Positions 22,002-32,008 of a DNA stretch of 64,000 bases are shown here, piece after piece (within the stretch, counting starts at the first letter, position 1; the number at the start of each line of letters is the position of its first letter). Under the pieces are notes generated by a model, which did no database searches, was not told the origin of the DNA, and was given only the letters and a program-made list of their open reading frames with translations. Source of the DNA: Pseudomonas sp. R76 (GTDB lineage: Bacteria > Pseudomonadota > Gammaproteobacteria > Pseudomonadales > Pseudomonadaceae); contig NZ_CP019428.1 in NCBI RefSeq assembly GCF_009834565.1, forward strand, positions 4,960,001 through 5,024,000, given 5' to 3'. The translations under genes and the position numbers were made by a program.

Positions 22002-23945
22002 ATGAGTAATGATTTCCCTCTGCCCGAGGGCGTATTTGGGCGCTTCGGTGTAGTCAAGCTTTGGCCAGATATCAAAACCGCAGAAGATGAATGTATCGCA
22101 CGCCTGAAACTGGCGGCCAAAGCCATCGGCGTTGAATGCGTAGAAGTGCATGCCGATGGAGGTCTTGTCTCCGCCCCCGACATAAAAGTGTCCAAGACAA
22201 CCGTCGATTTTGTGATCCATCTGCATTACGACACCCCCAAGCGCTACGACGCATTTTCCTTCGTGGCACTCTGGAACCCGTTGAAGTTCTACCATGAATG
22301 GGGCTATCAACGCTGCTCGCGCAACCTGACCACTCACGATGACTTCCTCAGCTGCAGCTCCATTGCCGCCGACGACCATGTCGCGCGTATGGTGCGCGGC
22401 TCTACAACGCACTTGCCGGCGCATTTCAAGCTGTACCACTCCACGCCCAAGATCGTCCACGAGCCATCCCTGGGCGACGGCAAACTGTTTTATGCCGGGA
22501 TCAACTGGGAAGCCATCGTCAGTAGCCGCCAGTCGCGCCAGCAAGAAGTACTCAAGCGCTTGGACCCTACCGGCCTGTTGAAAATTTATGGCCCGACCAT
22601 TTTCCAGGGCGTGCGCGTCTGGGAGGGTTATCAGAGTTATGTCCGGGAGATTCCATTCGACGGATTCTCCATGATCGACGAGATCGCCAAGGCCGGGGCT
22701 GCACTGGTGCTGTCTTCGCAAGCCCACCGCGACTCCGAAATGATGTCCAACCGACTGTTCGAGACCATCGCAGCCGGTACGCTCGTCATCTGCGACGAAA
22801 ACCCGTTCGCCCGCAAGTTCTTCGGCGACTCGCTGCTCTATATCGACAGCCGCTCGCCAATGGAGCAAATCTACGGCGACATTACCAAGCACCTGAGCTG
22901 GATCAAGGACAACCCCGAAGAGGCACTGGCCAAGATCCAAAAGGCCCAAGCCATCTTCAATGAGCATTACTCGCTGATTGGCAACCTGAAGGACCTGTAC
23001 ACCGGCCTCAATGAGCGAAAACGCCAACTGACCGCCCGCCACCTGGGCGCAGACGGTGAGAAAACCCACATCAGCCTCAATTTGCTGATGCTGGACTACT
23101 CCACCGCCGCGCTTAAAAAACACGTGGAAAGTGTCGCCCGTCAAAATTACACCAACTTCACGGCCACACTGGTGATCGACTCAGTCGCCGCCAGCAATCT
23201 TAGATCAGAAATTTCGCGAATCCTGAGTACCTGCCCTACGCCTATTCACATCAAGGAAGTAGAGGGTTACACATACGGGATTCATCCTGAGATCAAGGCA
23301 AAACGTCGGTTGGGCGAAACCCTCAATGAATTGGTCGCCGATGCGGCGCAGTCCGATGCGATCATTTTTGTCGCACCCAATGAGAAATTGCTCGCCAACC
23401 ATTTGACCGTCCTGGCCGGTGCGCTGCAGAGCAACCCCGAGACGAACTGCGCAGCCACGGCAGCCATCATGGACGACGGGCACTCCCCGGTGCATACCGT
23501 GCATGAACTGGTCGACTTTGGTCACGTGGACCCAGCAGGCCCGCCCGGGTACGGCCGCTTCATCTTCCGTACCGCGGCACTTCCTGCCGACCTGGATATT
23601 GCGCTGCCTTATCTTGATGGAAGACCGTTGGCTGCCATGGTCAGCGGCAGCATCAAACATCTTCTGCCGGCCACGGTCACTTTGGATCTGCGCCAGTCGT
23701 TCCCGGAAAGAACGTGGGACGAAGCTGCCGAAACCGAACTGATCAAGGATTTCAATCCTGACGCGCTCAAAGTGTCAGCTGGCTTCTACCTCTCGAATGC
23801 ACCCGCGCCCATCTTCATCGAGTCGCCGAAGCGGTCCATTGCCAAGCTGTTTCTCAACAAGACCTGGGTCAAGGCCCAGATCAATGCAATCAGGACCCAA
23901 GGTCTCAGCGCGCGCCTTGCCGTATTGAAGCGAAAACTAGGATGA
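22002..23945 (+). CDS. Two-domain glycosyltransferase (CgeB-like N-terminus)
   Basis: 647 residues. The first part (about 1-350) has GT-B features near its end, NRLFETIAAGTLVICDENPFARKFFGDSLLYID, resembling the CgeB/Glyco_trans_1_2 group. The second part (about 350-600) starts INLLMLDYSTAALKKHVESV and looks like a degenerate GT-A domain lacking a clear DXD (IIFVAPNEKLLANHLTVLAG). The enzyme is probably a cytoplasmic transferase building the polymer or its linker. Its stop overlaps the Wzm start (ATGA), placing it in the export operon. Sugar specificity is unknown. Confidence 0.75.
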   Translation: MSNDFPLPEGVFGRFGVVKLWPDIKTAEDECIARLKLAAKAIGVECVEVHADGGLVSAPDIKVSKTTVDFVIHLHYDTPKRYDAFSFVALWNPLKFYHEWGYQRCSRNLTTHDDFLSCSSIAADDHVARMVRGSTTHLPAHFKLYHSTPKIVHEPSLGDGKLFYAGINWEAIVSSRQSRQQEVLKRLDPTGLLKIYGPTIFQGVRVWEGYQSYVREIPFDGFSMIDEIAKAGAALVLSSQAHRDSEMMSNRLFETIAAGTLVICDENPFARKFFGDSLLYIDSRSPMEQIYGDITKHLSWIKDNPEEALAKIQKAQAIFNEHYSLIGNLKDLYTGLNERKRQLTARHLGADGEKTHISLNLLMLDYSTAALKKHVESVARQNYTNFTATLVIDSVAASNLRSEISRILSTCPTPIHIKEVEGYTYGIHPEIKAKRRLGETLNELVADAAQSDAIIFVAPNEKLLANHLTVLAGALQSNPETNCAATAAIMDDGHSPVHTVHELVDFGHVDPAGPPGYGRFIFRTAALPADLDIALPYLDGRPLAAMVSGSIKHLLPATVTLDLRQSFPERTWDEAAETELIKDFNPDALKVSAGFYLSNAPAPIFIESPKRSIAKLFLNKTWVKAQINAIRTQGLSARLAVLKRKLG

Positions 23946-24772
23946 ACCCACACGCACCCGCTCCCATTTCGTTGCTTTCATTGCTCAAGAGCGTTTGGGC
24001 GAATTGGAATCTGATCCAGCAAATGACCAAACGGGATGTTATCGGACGCTACAAAGGTTCGATGATGGGCATTCTGTGGTCCTTTGCGAACCCGATACTG
24101 CTATTGGTCATTTATACGCTGGTGTTTTCAGTGGTATTCAAGGCTCGCTGGGGAACGGATGAGCCGGGGAGCAAAAGTGAGTTCGCGATTCTGCTGTTCA
24201 CCGGGATGATCGTTCACAGTTTGTTTGCCGAGACCCTGACAAGAGCGCCGACGCTGATACTGAGCAATATCAGCTACGTGAAAAAAGTGGTGTTCCCCCT
24301 GGAGATTCTTCCGATTATCGCCATGGGCACCTCTTTCTTTCACGCCCTGGTCAGTATCGGCGTGCTGTTGGTTGCGCAACTGCTGGTTAATGGCGCTATC
24401 CCATGGACCGTGGTGTTTTTACCCTTGGTCATCGCACCGCTGATTGTTCTGTCTTTGGGGCTCGCCTGGATACTCGCCTCCCTCGGGGTGTATTTACGCG
24501 ACGTTGCCCACCCAATCGGCTTGCTAATGACCTTACTGCTGTTTGCCTCTCCCGTGTTTTATCCCATATCGGCCCTGCCGGTAGAGATTCAACCGTGGTT
24601 AATGCTTAACCCCCTGACCTTCATTATCGAGCAAGCTCGCGGGGTACTGATCAGCGGATCAGTACCCGACTTTACGGGCCTGGCGATTTATGCGGCGGTT
24701 GCAGTAAGCGTTGCATGGGCGGGATACAGCTGGTTCCAGAAGACTAGAAAAGGCTTTGCGAATGTCCTCTAA
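23942..24772 (+). CDS. wzm: ABC-2 polysaccharide export permease (Wzm)
   Basis: Inner-membrane subunit of an ABC exporter moving undecaprenyl-PP-linked O-polysaccharide to the periplasm. It has 276 residues with six membrane helices and the family opening KRDVIGRYKGSMMGILWSFANPILLLVIY, an amphipathic interface helix leading into helix 1. The start overlaps the transferase stop by four bases and its end overlaps the Wzt start by eleven, so subunits are likely made in step. The short Wzm/Wzt pair at 40427-41964 is a separate exporter. Confidence 0.93.
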   Translation: MNPHAPAPISLLSLLKSVWANWNLIQQMTKRDVIGRYKGSMMGILWSFANPILLLVIYTLVFSVVFKARWGTDEPGSKSEFAILLFTGMIVHSLFAETLTRAPTLILSNISYVKKVVFPLEILPIIAMGTSFFHALVSIGVLLVAQLLVNGAIPWTVVFLPLVIAPLIVLSLGLAWILASLGVYLRDVAHPIGLLMTLLLFASPVFYPISALPVEIQPWLMLNPLTFIIEQARGVLISGSVPDFTGLAIYAAVAVSVAWAGYSWFQKTRKGFANVL

Positions 24773-26105
24773 TGAATTCGCGATTCGTGTGGAAGCCGTT
24801 TCCAAGCGATTCGAAATATTCGAACACCCGCGTGACCAGCTCAAGCAATTTATTTACCCAAGGCTGCGTCGTTTGCTAGGCAGGCAACAGCGCAATTACT
24901 TCAAGGAATTCTGGGCTCTTCGCGAGATTTTTCTGGAGGTGCGCAAAGGTGAATCTTGCGCCATTGTCGGGCTCAACGGCAGCGGCAAAAGCACCCTGCT
25001 GCAGATCATCACCGGCACCCTGACCCCCACTACCGGTAAAGTCAGCATCAATGGTCGTGTGGCAGCCCTGCTGGAGTTGGGTTCGGGGTTCAACCCGGAG
25101 TTCAGTGGGCGTGAAAACGTCTACATGAACGGCGCCCTGCTGGGGTTCAACCGCAAAGAAATCGATGCAAAAATTCCAGACATCGAAGCATTCGCCGACA
25201 TTGGCGAGCATTTTGATCAGGCACTTTCATCCTATTCGAGCGGCATGCAAATGCGCGTTGCCTTCGCCGTTTCTACGGCGTTCGAGCCCGATATCCTGAT
25301 CATCGATGAAGCACTGGCCGTAGGCGACGCCTACTTCCAACAAAAGTGCTTCCAGCGCCTGGAAAGCTTTCGTGAGCGCGGCGGCACCCTGTTGTTCGTG
25401 TCCCACGACGCCAACACGGTAAAACACATTTGCAACAAAGCTCTGCTATTAAGTCATGGGCAAACATTGAGCTTTGGCGCGCCCCGCGACGTGATCGACC
25501 TGTATCAAGGCCTGGTGGCGAAAAAAACCGATATGAGTGGCAGCCAGGTATCGGTTGACCAGAGCATCGCGCCTTCTACTGAAAGCCTTGAACTGATCGA
25601 GCATCCGACGGCGTGGACAAAAGCCACGACCATCACGACCAATGGTGATGCGGAACTGATCGACTTTTCCTTGCTGGATGCGGAGAACCGCCCCGTTACG
25701 CACATTGAAAGCGAAACACAGCTGACCGTGCGCTATGTCATAAAGCTGAACAAGGACTTCGAGCGCCCTGCGTATGGGCTCATTGTCAGAGATCGCCTGG
25801 GGCGCTCCTTGTTTGAAACCAGCACCTTCGCACTGCAAATGCCCGACGCCCCATGCGCGCGAGGCACCCAGGTTCTGGTGCGGTTCAACCTCAACTTGAA
25901 CTTGAAAGCCGGTCAGTATTCATTTTCAGTCGGCGTGGCCAACAAAGGGTTTTCCAGAAGCGAGTTTGAAGAATACAGCTTGCTGATGCATGACGTAGAG
26001 CAGCTACAAGTCACCGAATCACCACTGGCAGCTTTTTACGGTGGAATTTTCAACATGCACCCAGTCGTATCGGTGGATTTACTGGAAGAAAAGTCAAATG
26101 TCTGA
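24762..26105 (+). CDS. wzt: ABC export ATPase with C-terminal carbohydrate-binding domain (Wzt)
   Basis: 447 residues. The ATPase domain has Walker A GLNGSGKST, signature YSSGMQMR and Walker B ILIIDEALAVGD. After about residue 260 a beta-rich domain follows (AELIDFSLLDAENRPVTHIE; GQYSFSVGVANKG; FYGGIFNMHPVVSVDL), the layout of Wzt proteins such as E. coli O9a whose C-terminal domain recognises a capped polymer end before export. The start ATG 24762 is chosen because MSSNEFAIRVEAVSKRF opens the fold; the longer frame runs into Wzm. The next gene, a methyltransferase-like protein, overlaps its end, consistent with recognition of a methyl-type cap (inference). Confidence 0.93.
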   Translation: MSSNEFAIRVEAVSKRFEIFEHPRDQLKQFIYPRLRRLLGRQQRNYFKEFWALREIFLEVRKGESCAIVGLNGSGKSTLLQIITGTLTPTTGKVSINGRVAALLELGSGFNPEFSGRENVYMNGALLGFNRKEIDAKIPDIEAFADIGEHFDQALSSYSSGMQMRVAFAVSTAFEPDILIIDEALAVGDAYFQQKCFQRLESFRERGGTLLFVSHDANTVKHICNKALLLSHGQTLSFGAPRDVIDLYQGLVAKKTDMSGSQVSVDQSIAPSTESLELIEHPTAWTKATTITTNGDAELIDFSLLDAENRPVTHIESETQLTVRYVIKLNKDFERPAYGLIVRDRLGRSLFETSTFALQMPDAPCARGTQVLVRFNLNLNLKAGQYSFSVGVANKGFSRSEFEEYSLLMHDVEQLQVTESPLAAFYGGIFNMHPVVSVDLLEEKSNV

Positions 26106-27108
26106 GCTCACAACGCTGTCCCAGCAGTTAGAAGAAGCCTTGAAAGAACTGAAGGCCCTGACCGAGCGCCAGTTGCACTTTGAGACTATTTTGCTGAACA
26201 AAGGCCTGTCGACGGTGGACGTGGCTGGTTTTAGCCCGCTGCTGCGTCGAAACTTCATTAGCAACGGTGATGCCGCACAGCAAAAGCACTTGATGCATAG
26301 CTGGAAGCACCACTCTCCAGCGGTGCTGGAACCGGCGGACCTGACGGAAAGTGGCTTTCGCGCTTTTTCGCAAAATGATGAAGACGGACTTTTACTTCGC
26401 CTGTTTACCCATATCGGCTGCACCAACCGTTATGTCGTCGAAATTGGCAGCAATTGCAGTGACTCCGACGTAGGCATTCCTGAAAATCTGTCGACCAACC
26501 TGCTGGTCAATCACGGCTGGCACGGCACCATTTTCGAACTCGATGAAACCGAGTGCAACAAGATGCGCTACTTCTTCGCGCGCACGGCATCCACCCGCCA
26601 CTATCATTGGACCCACGACGGCTTGACCGAGTATTACTCGCCGGCGATCGTTCAACAGGCCATCAGCCCAGACAACATTAACGAGCTGCTGCTGGCTGCC
26701 AATCCGGAGCCGGAACCCGACCTGTTTATCATTGATATTGATGGCGGTGACTTCGCGGTCATGGAAAACCTGAGCGCGATCAAACCCCGCGTGATTGTCG
26801 TCGAATTTGAAAAGCGTTTTCGCGAACGTTACAGCGTCGTACAACGGGACCGCGAGCACTTCAGCCTCAAATGGCAGCAATCGGGGGCGGCCAGCCTCAC
26901 TGCATGGACGAGTCTGCTGGCGCCCAAAGGCTACAGACTGTGTGCGGTCGGGACCTGCTGCTTCAACGCCTTTTTCGTACGTGAAGACGTTGCCGAAGGC
27001 AAGTTGGCGACCTTGTCACCCAAGTCAGCATTCGATTCGCACGCGATATTTTCTGCAATCAATGATGATTTCTGGCTGACGCCCGACGACAGCTGGCAAA
27101 CATTTTGA
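26098..27108 (+). CDS. FkbM-like methyltransferase with N-terminal coiled coil (possible chain terminator)
   Basis: 336 residues. The first 40 form a heptad-rich helix (LSQQLEEALKELKALTERQL). A SAM-binding motif I is suggested by RYVVEIGSN, with later acidic motif DLFIIDIDGGDFAVMENL and IKPRVIVVEFEKRF as in FkbM-type O-methyltransferases. It overlaps wzt by eight bases. In ABC-type O-antigens of the WbdD kind, a coiled-coil methyltransferase caps the chain and Wzt's C-terminal domain reads the cap; gene order and the coiled coil suggest that job here, but the coil is far shorter than in WbdD and no kinase domain is present. Annotation as FkbM-like is moderate. Confidence 0.65.
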   Translation: MSELTTLSQQLEEALKELKALTERQLHFETILLNKGLSTVDVAGFSPLLRRNFISNGDAAQQKHLMHSWKHHSPAVLEPADLTESGFRAFSQNDEDGLLLRLFTHIGCTNRYVVEIGSNCSDSDVGIPENLSTNLLVNHGWHGTIFELDETECNKMRYFFARTASTRHYHWTHDGLTEYYSPAIVQQAISPDNINELLLAANPEPEPDLFIIDIDGGDFAVMENLSAIKPRVIVVEFEKRFRERYSVVQRDREHFSLKWQQSGAASLTAWTSLLAPKGYRLCAVGTCCFNAFFVREDVAEGKLATLSPKSAFDSHAIFSAINDDFWLTPDDSWQTF

Positions 27109-27345
27109 ATGTGTACTGAGCAACACCAACGTGAACGAAGATGCGCGCCACCTCTGAATCAGCACTGGCCCGAGCAATGCTGGAACGCTCGCCATTCGCA
27201 CAGGGGCGGTGGCATACACATACGGTGAACCGCAAAGAACAGTAAAGCTGCGCCAGAACGCTGCAGTCTTTTATCTTTGCCGACGACACCGCCGAACGGC
27301 CGCGTGGAAAATTTCAGCGCACACATGAGTAAGGATCACTGAGGC

Positions 27346-29772
27346 ATGACGTTTAAGAACCCAACGCACACCGTGCTGACAGCATTATGTTTGAGCATTG
27401 TACCTTTAGTCATTGCCTACTATGCGATGGGGCTGGACAAGTCAGGTCTCGACTCGCCGTTTATCTATGAACACCTCGATGACATTTGGCAATTCACCTT
27501 AACTAAAGTACTCAAAGAAACGGGTTGGATTCTTTACAACCCTTACCTCGGTGCTCCTGAAGTTGCCAGTTGGCATTATCACTCTGCCGCCCAAACCAGT
27601 GCCCTGCACTCGATTATAATGCTGGCAATGAGTCCGTTTTTCGACAGCGCCATCACCCTGCAGCAAACGTACTTCATTTTAAACTTCCCACTGATCGCGA
27701 TCACCGCCTATTGGGCCTGTCGCCTGCTTTCAATAGCTCGCTTGCCGGCGATCAGTGCGGCGCTGCTGTTTGCATTTTGCACCTACCGCTTTAACATTCT
27801 TATTTATTCGTTCCTGCCCAACTATTTCTGCATCCCGCTGGCGATGGTCGCGATCATTTGGACCTTTCAAGGCAAGTTTGATGCGATTCTGACATCCGCC
27901 AAACTGCCCGTCGCAGTAAAATCGTTACTCACCAACAAGTCGTTTTTACTCGGTCTGTTCTTTATTATTCTGATCGCCCTGTCCGACGGCTATTACGCCT
28001 TTTTCTCATTGCTGTTATTCGGTTGCGCCGGTGCGATTCGACTGATTGTGGGCGGGTGGAAAACACCGAGGATTCTTATTCCCGCCATTCTGAACATCAT
28101 CGTATTGGTCGTCGTTTCACTGCTGATTCAGTTGCCCCTGTACCAATACAAAAAATCCCATCACGATGAGTTCTACCAGAACAATGTCGCCGACCCCGTG
28201 CTGTTAAAGTACCCCCTCGAGTCCGAGGTTTACAGCAGCAGCCTTAAGTTACTGATCACGCCCAACCAACAACATCACCTTGGCGTGATGCGCCACGTGG
28301 GCGATCGCTTGGTTGAGAGCAGCAATGCCGCTCGGCGAATTTCTATACCCGCCTCCATTACACTGGGTGTGTTCGGAACCGCGCTACTGTTCCTGAGTTT
28401 CATCTTGCTGATGGTGCCACAGTTACGCCGTACCGTATTTACCGACAACGCTACAACCCTGGAACACGACAAGCGTTTTATTGGCTTGGGAGACAGTCTT
28501 CTCGCTATTATCTTTTTTGTCTTCCTGGCGAGCATCTCCGGCGGATTAGGTACGCTCATCGCTTTCGTTTTCCCAACTATCAGGGCTTACAACCGTTTTC
28601 CAATATTCATGGAGTTTGCCCTTTTACTTCTGGGCGCGCTGATCGCCAGCCGCGCCTTGAACACCTTGCGTCGCCCCACACTAATAACCGCCGCCCTTGT
28701 GATCATCACCGCACTGGGCATCTACGACCAGATCCCCGCCAATGTGGCGAACAGGTCACCCGACATTCGTCCTCGCGTGGCGCAAGAAACAGCATTCGTC
28801 AAACAGCTGGAGTCGGAACTGCCGAAGGACGCGATGGTTTATCAGTTTCCTTACTCCCAGTACCTGACAAACAACAAATACTATGGCTGGGGTTCGTTCA
28901 ACCATATTCGCCTGTACTTGTTCTCTGACCATATTCACTGGAGCAATGGCGCCTCTAAAAACAGCCCCGCGGACAATTGGAATCGACGCATTTCGAAATT
29001 ACCAATCGACGCCTTGATCAATGAAATTCAAGCGGTCGGCTTCAAGGCACTGGTGATTGACAGGACCGTGGTTAAAGATGATGAGTTCGCAACACTCAAG
29101 TCGGCATTGCATTCGTTGAACCTTGTTGTGATTGAAGACCCGTCCGGGCGGTTTGCGCATGTACTGCTGCCACAGCCAAATTACAAGGTGTCCTACTCTA
29201 AAGACTACACGGCCATCGACAGCATCACGATAAACGCAGCCGCACCCTTTGATAAGAACGCTTATCCCGAACTGATTGATGCGAACAAACTTGAACTTTA
29301 TCTGAACAACAACCGTGCGCCCTTCCCTCTTCGCATAGACCGCGCCCAGCATCCAGAAATTTTCAAGGACGTAAGGGTGCTAACTAGAGGCAGCGGTGAT
29401 TCCGCGATTTTGCCTGCAACAGACCTCCACGCCACGCTGACCTGCACTCAGCTTGATAAACAACAGCACGTGGCGATAGACCTTAACAATAATGGAACTT
29501 TTAACCTGAGTCTGGGTCAGGGTGCATTCCCGATTAGCGTCGGGGTACACTTAAAAGGTCCGGACGGCGCGATGCTACTATGGGACTCGGGCTATCGCAT
29601 TGCGGAAAACTTGGTAGTGAAGCCTGGCGAGAAAAAGCGGCTGGTATTCGATCTGAAAGACTATACTGGTGCCAATCAATACAAGGCCAACCCGGGTAAT
29701 TCATTGCAATTTGAACTGGTACAAGATGGAAATGCCTGGTTCCCGAACGCCAGCTGTTCCGCTGCACCATGA
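27346..29772 (+). CDS. Large polytopic membrane protein, GT-C/YfhO-like
   Basis: 808 residues. About eleven membrane helices occupy residues 10-465, and a roughly 340-residue soluble domain, probably periplasmic, follows. The first loop holds HLDDIWQF (Asp45-Asp46), the acidic pair typical of GT-C glycosyltransferases using polyprenyl-phosphate sugars. Later QFPYSQYLTNNKYYGWGSFNH and VLVIDRTVV-like segments resemble YfhO-type proteins. It may add side-branch sugars to the exported polymer in the periplasm, fed by the GtrA/GtrB cassette (inference). It is AT-richer than the core genes, with more TTA/ATT codons, a sign of transfer. GAGG precedes the ATG. Confidence 0.65.
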   Translation: MTFKNPTHTVLTALCLSIVPLVIAYYAMGLDKSGLDSPFIYEHLDDIWQFTLTKVLKETGWILYNPYLGAPEVASWHYHSAAQTSALHSIIMLAMSPFFDSAITLQQTYFILNFPLIAITAYWACRLLSIARLPAISAALLFAFCTYRFNILIYSFLPNYFCIPLAMVAIIWTFQGKFDAILTSAKLPVAVKSLLTNKSFLLGLFFIILIALSDGYYAFFSLLLFGCAGAIRLIVGGWKTPRILIPAILNIIVLVVVSLLIQLPLYQYKKSHHDEFYQNNVADPVLLKYPLESEVYSSSLKLLITPNQQHHLGVMRHVGDRLVESSNAARRISIPASITLGVFGTALLFLSFILLMVPQLRRTVFTDNATTLEHDKRFIGLGDSLLAIIFFVFLASISGGLGTLIAFVFPTIRAYNRFPIFMEFALLLLGALIASRALNTLRRPTLITAALVIITALGIYDQIPANVANRSPDIRPRVAQETAFVKQLESELPKDAMVYQFPYSQYLTNNKYYGWGSFNHIRLYLFSDHIHWSNGASKNSPADNWNRRISKLPIDALINEIQAVGFKALVIDRTVVKDDEFATLKSALHSLNLVVIEDPSGRFAHVLLPQPNYKVSYSKDYTAIDSITINAAAPFDKNAYPELIDANKLELYLNNNRAPFPLRIDRAQHPEIFKDVRVLTRGSGDSAILPATDLHATLTCTQLDKQQHVAIDLNNNGTFNLSLGQGAFPISVGVHLKGPDGAMLLWDSGYRIAENLVVKPGEKKRLVFDLKDYTGANQYKANPGNSLQFELVQDGNAWFPNASCSAAP

Positions 29773-29880
29773 TTGCGCACGGTAAATGCTCGAGTTCGAT
29801 GCCGATAAGTTTGCGAAGTCGCAGGCTAATCGGCACACATTGAGAATTCAGCCTCATTGAGGCAGTATAGGAAATTATCG

Positions 29881-29899
29881 GCCCAGGTATGGCCTGGGC
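29881..29899. terminator. Hairpin GCCCAGG-N5-CCTGGGC
   Basis: Perfect 7-bp GC stem with a 5-base loop in the 207-base gap between the membrane-protein gene and gmd. No T-run follows, so it could be a weak terminator or processing site. The AT-rich stretch after it (about 29940-29965) could hold a separate gmd promoter. Confidence 0.4.
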
Positions 29900-29979
29900 T
29901 GTGTAGATCAATCGCGAGAAATAGCACTCCTCACTTTCGCGTCAAATATATTTTTAAAAAAACACGTTAAGAGAAGCAT

Positions 29980-31065
29980 ATGAAAAAAGTTGCGCTTATT
30001 ACTGGAGTAACAGGTCAAGACGGATCCTACCTGGCCGAGTTGCTTCTCGAAAAAGGCTACGAAGTACACGGGATCAAGCGTCGAGCCTCTTCGTTCAACA
30101 CCGATCGAATCGATCACCTGTACCAGGACCCGCACGACTCCGATCGTCGCCTTGTCCTGCATTACGGCGATATGACCGATTCGACCGGCCTGATCCGCGT
30201 CATCAAGCAAGTGCAGCCCGACGAAATCTACAACCTGGCGGCACAGTCTCACGTTGCGGTGTCGTTCGAGGAGCCTGAATACACGGCCAACTCCGACGCA
30301 CTGGGCGCGCTGCGTATCCTTGAAGCGATCCGGATCCTGGGTCTGGAAAAGAAAACCCGTTTCTATCAAGCGTCCACCTCCGAGCTGTACGGCTTGGTGC
30401 AGGAAACCCCGCAGAAAGAAACCACACCGTTCTACCCGCGCTCCCCGTATGCAGTGGCCAAGCTTTACGCTTACTGGATCACCGTTAACTACCGCGAAGC
30501 GTATGGCATCTATGCCTGCAACGGCATCCTCTTCAACCACGAAAGCCCGGTGCGTGGTGAGACGTTTGTAACCCGCAAGATTACCCGTGCGCTCGCGCGC
30601 ATCAAGCTGGGTCTGCAGGACTGCCTGTACCTGGGCAACCTTGACGCACTGCGCGACTGGGGCCATGCAAAAGACTACGTCGAAATGCAGTGGCTGATGC
30701 TCCAACAGGAACACCCGGAAGACTTCGTTATCGCCACCGGCAAGCAATACAGCGTGCGCGATTTCGTCAACGCCGCAGCCAAACACGCCGAAATCAACAT
30801 CACCTGGAAAGGTGAAGGCGTTGATGAGAAAGGCTACGACGCCGATGGCAAGTGCATCGTTTCGGTTGACCCACGCTACTTCCGCCCTACCGAAGTGGAA
30901 ACACTGCTGGGCGACCCAACCAAGGCCAAGCAGAAACTCGGCTGGACACCTAAAATCAGCTTTGAGGAACTGGTCACCGAGATGATGACCGAAGACTTGA
31001 AGTCAGCGACTCGTGATGAGTTGGTGAAAAAACACGGTTACTCCGTTTACGACTACCACGAGTAA
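29980..31065 (+). CDS. gmd: GDP-mannose 4,6-dehydratase
   Basis: 361-residue extended SDR making GDP-4-keto-6-deoxy-D-mannose from GDP-mannose, the common precursor of GDP-fucose, GDP-rhamnose and GDP-perosamine. The signature [20 protein letters not shown], the NADP-site [17 protein letters not shown], the catalytic STSELYG with YAVAK, and GILFNHESP are intact. It is the only Gmd in the window, so both exporter clusters probably depend on it. The fcl gene follows after seven bases. Confidence 0.96.
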   Translation: MKKVALITGVTGQDGSYLAELLLEKGYEVHGIKRRASSFNTDRIDHLYQDPHDSDRRLVLHYGDMTDSTGLIRVIKQVQPDEIYNLAAQSHVAVSFEEPEYTANSDALGALRILEAIRILGLEKKTRFYQASTSELYGLVQETPQKETTPFYPRSPYAVAKLYAYWITVNYREAYGIYACNGILFNHESPVRGETFVTRKITRALARIKLGLQDCLYLGNLDALRDWGHAKDYVEMQWLMLQQEHPEDFVIATGKQYSVRDFVNAAAKHAEINITWKGEGVDEKGYDADGKCIVSVDPRYFRPTEVETLLGDPTKAKQKLGWTPKISFEELVTEMMTEDLKSATRDELVKKHGYSVYDYHE

Positions 31066-31072
31066 TAGCTAG

Positions 31073-32008
31073 GTGGATAAAAGCGCCAAAATATATATCG
31101 CAGGGCACGCCGGCATGGCGGGTTCTGCGATCCAGCGGCGGCTATCCGCCGCTGGATTCAGCAATTTCGTTACTCGCTCGCACGCTGAACTCGATCTGAC
31201 CCAACAGGCTGCGGTGGATGCTTTTTTCGCCGCAGAAAAACCTGAGATCGTTTTCCTGGCAGCCGGCAGGGTTGGCGGGATCAAACCCAACAATAATTTC
31301 AGAGCTGAGTTTATATATCAAAACCTGATGATCGAGGCGAATGTGATCCACAGCGCCTGGAAGCATGGGGTCCAGCGCCTTCTGTTTTTAGGTTCAAGCT
31401 GCATTTATCCGCGAGATTGCGCTCAGCCGATTCACGAAGATTACCTGCTGACAGGGCCGCTGGAACAAACCAACGAACCTTATGCAGTGGCCAAGATTCT
31501 TGGCGTCAAACTGTGCGAAAACTACCATCGTCAATACGGTGCCCAGTTCATTGCCGTCATGCCGTCCAATCTCTATGGGCCTAATGACAGCTATGACCTT
31601 GAGAACTGCCACGTGCTGCCTGCTCTGATCAGCAAAGCCCATGCGGCAAAAATGAGCGGCGCTTCAGAGTTGGTGGTCTGGGGTTCGGGCAAGCCAAGAC
31701 GCGAGTTTCTTTTTGTTGAAGACATGGCCGATGCTTGCGTGCACCTGATGGAGTCCGACATTGAAAGCGGGCTTTTCAACGTAGGCATGGGCAGCGACCT
31801 GCCCATCAGCGAACTCGCCGAGTTGGTTATGGAGGTTGTCGGGTACAACGGTCAGATCGTTTACGACCAGAACCAACCCGATGGCACCCCTCGCAAACTG
31901 CTCGACATCAATCGCTTGAAAGGCCTTGGATGGACTGCCAAAACGCAATTGCGTGAAGGCATAGCTCTCACCTACAAAGATTTTCTCAGCCGCGCGGATC
32001 ACCTCTGA
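31073..32008 (+). CDS. fcl: GDP-L-fucose synthase
   Basis: 311 residues; 3,5-epimerase/4-reductase giving GDP-L-fucose from the Gmd product. Canonical residues are visible: IYIAGHAGMAGSAIQRRL, LGSSCIYP (Ser and Cys of the active site), YAVAK, and His in ENCHVLPAL. The start is GTG at 31073: the frame then opens DKSAKIYIAGHAGM as in other Fcl proteins; the ribosome site is weak, and coupling to gmd seven bases upstream is likely. The following transferase begins on the base right after its stop. The divergent paralogue is at 20946. Confidence 0.95.
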   Translation: MDKSAKIYIAGHAGMAGSAIQRRLSAAGFSNFVTRSHAELDLTQQAAVDAFFAAEKPEIVFLAAGRVGGIKPNNNFRAEFIYQNLMIEANVIHSAWKHGVQRLLFLGSSCIYPRDCAQPIHEDYLLTGPLEQTNEPYAVAKILGVKLCENYHRQYGAQFIAVMPSNLYGPNDSYDLENCHVLPALISKAHAAKMSGASELVVWGSGKPRREFLFVEDMADACVHLMESDIESGLFNVGMGSDLPISELAELVMEVVGYNGQIVYDQNQPDGTPRKLLDINRLKGLGWTAKTQLREGIALTYKDFLSRADHL

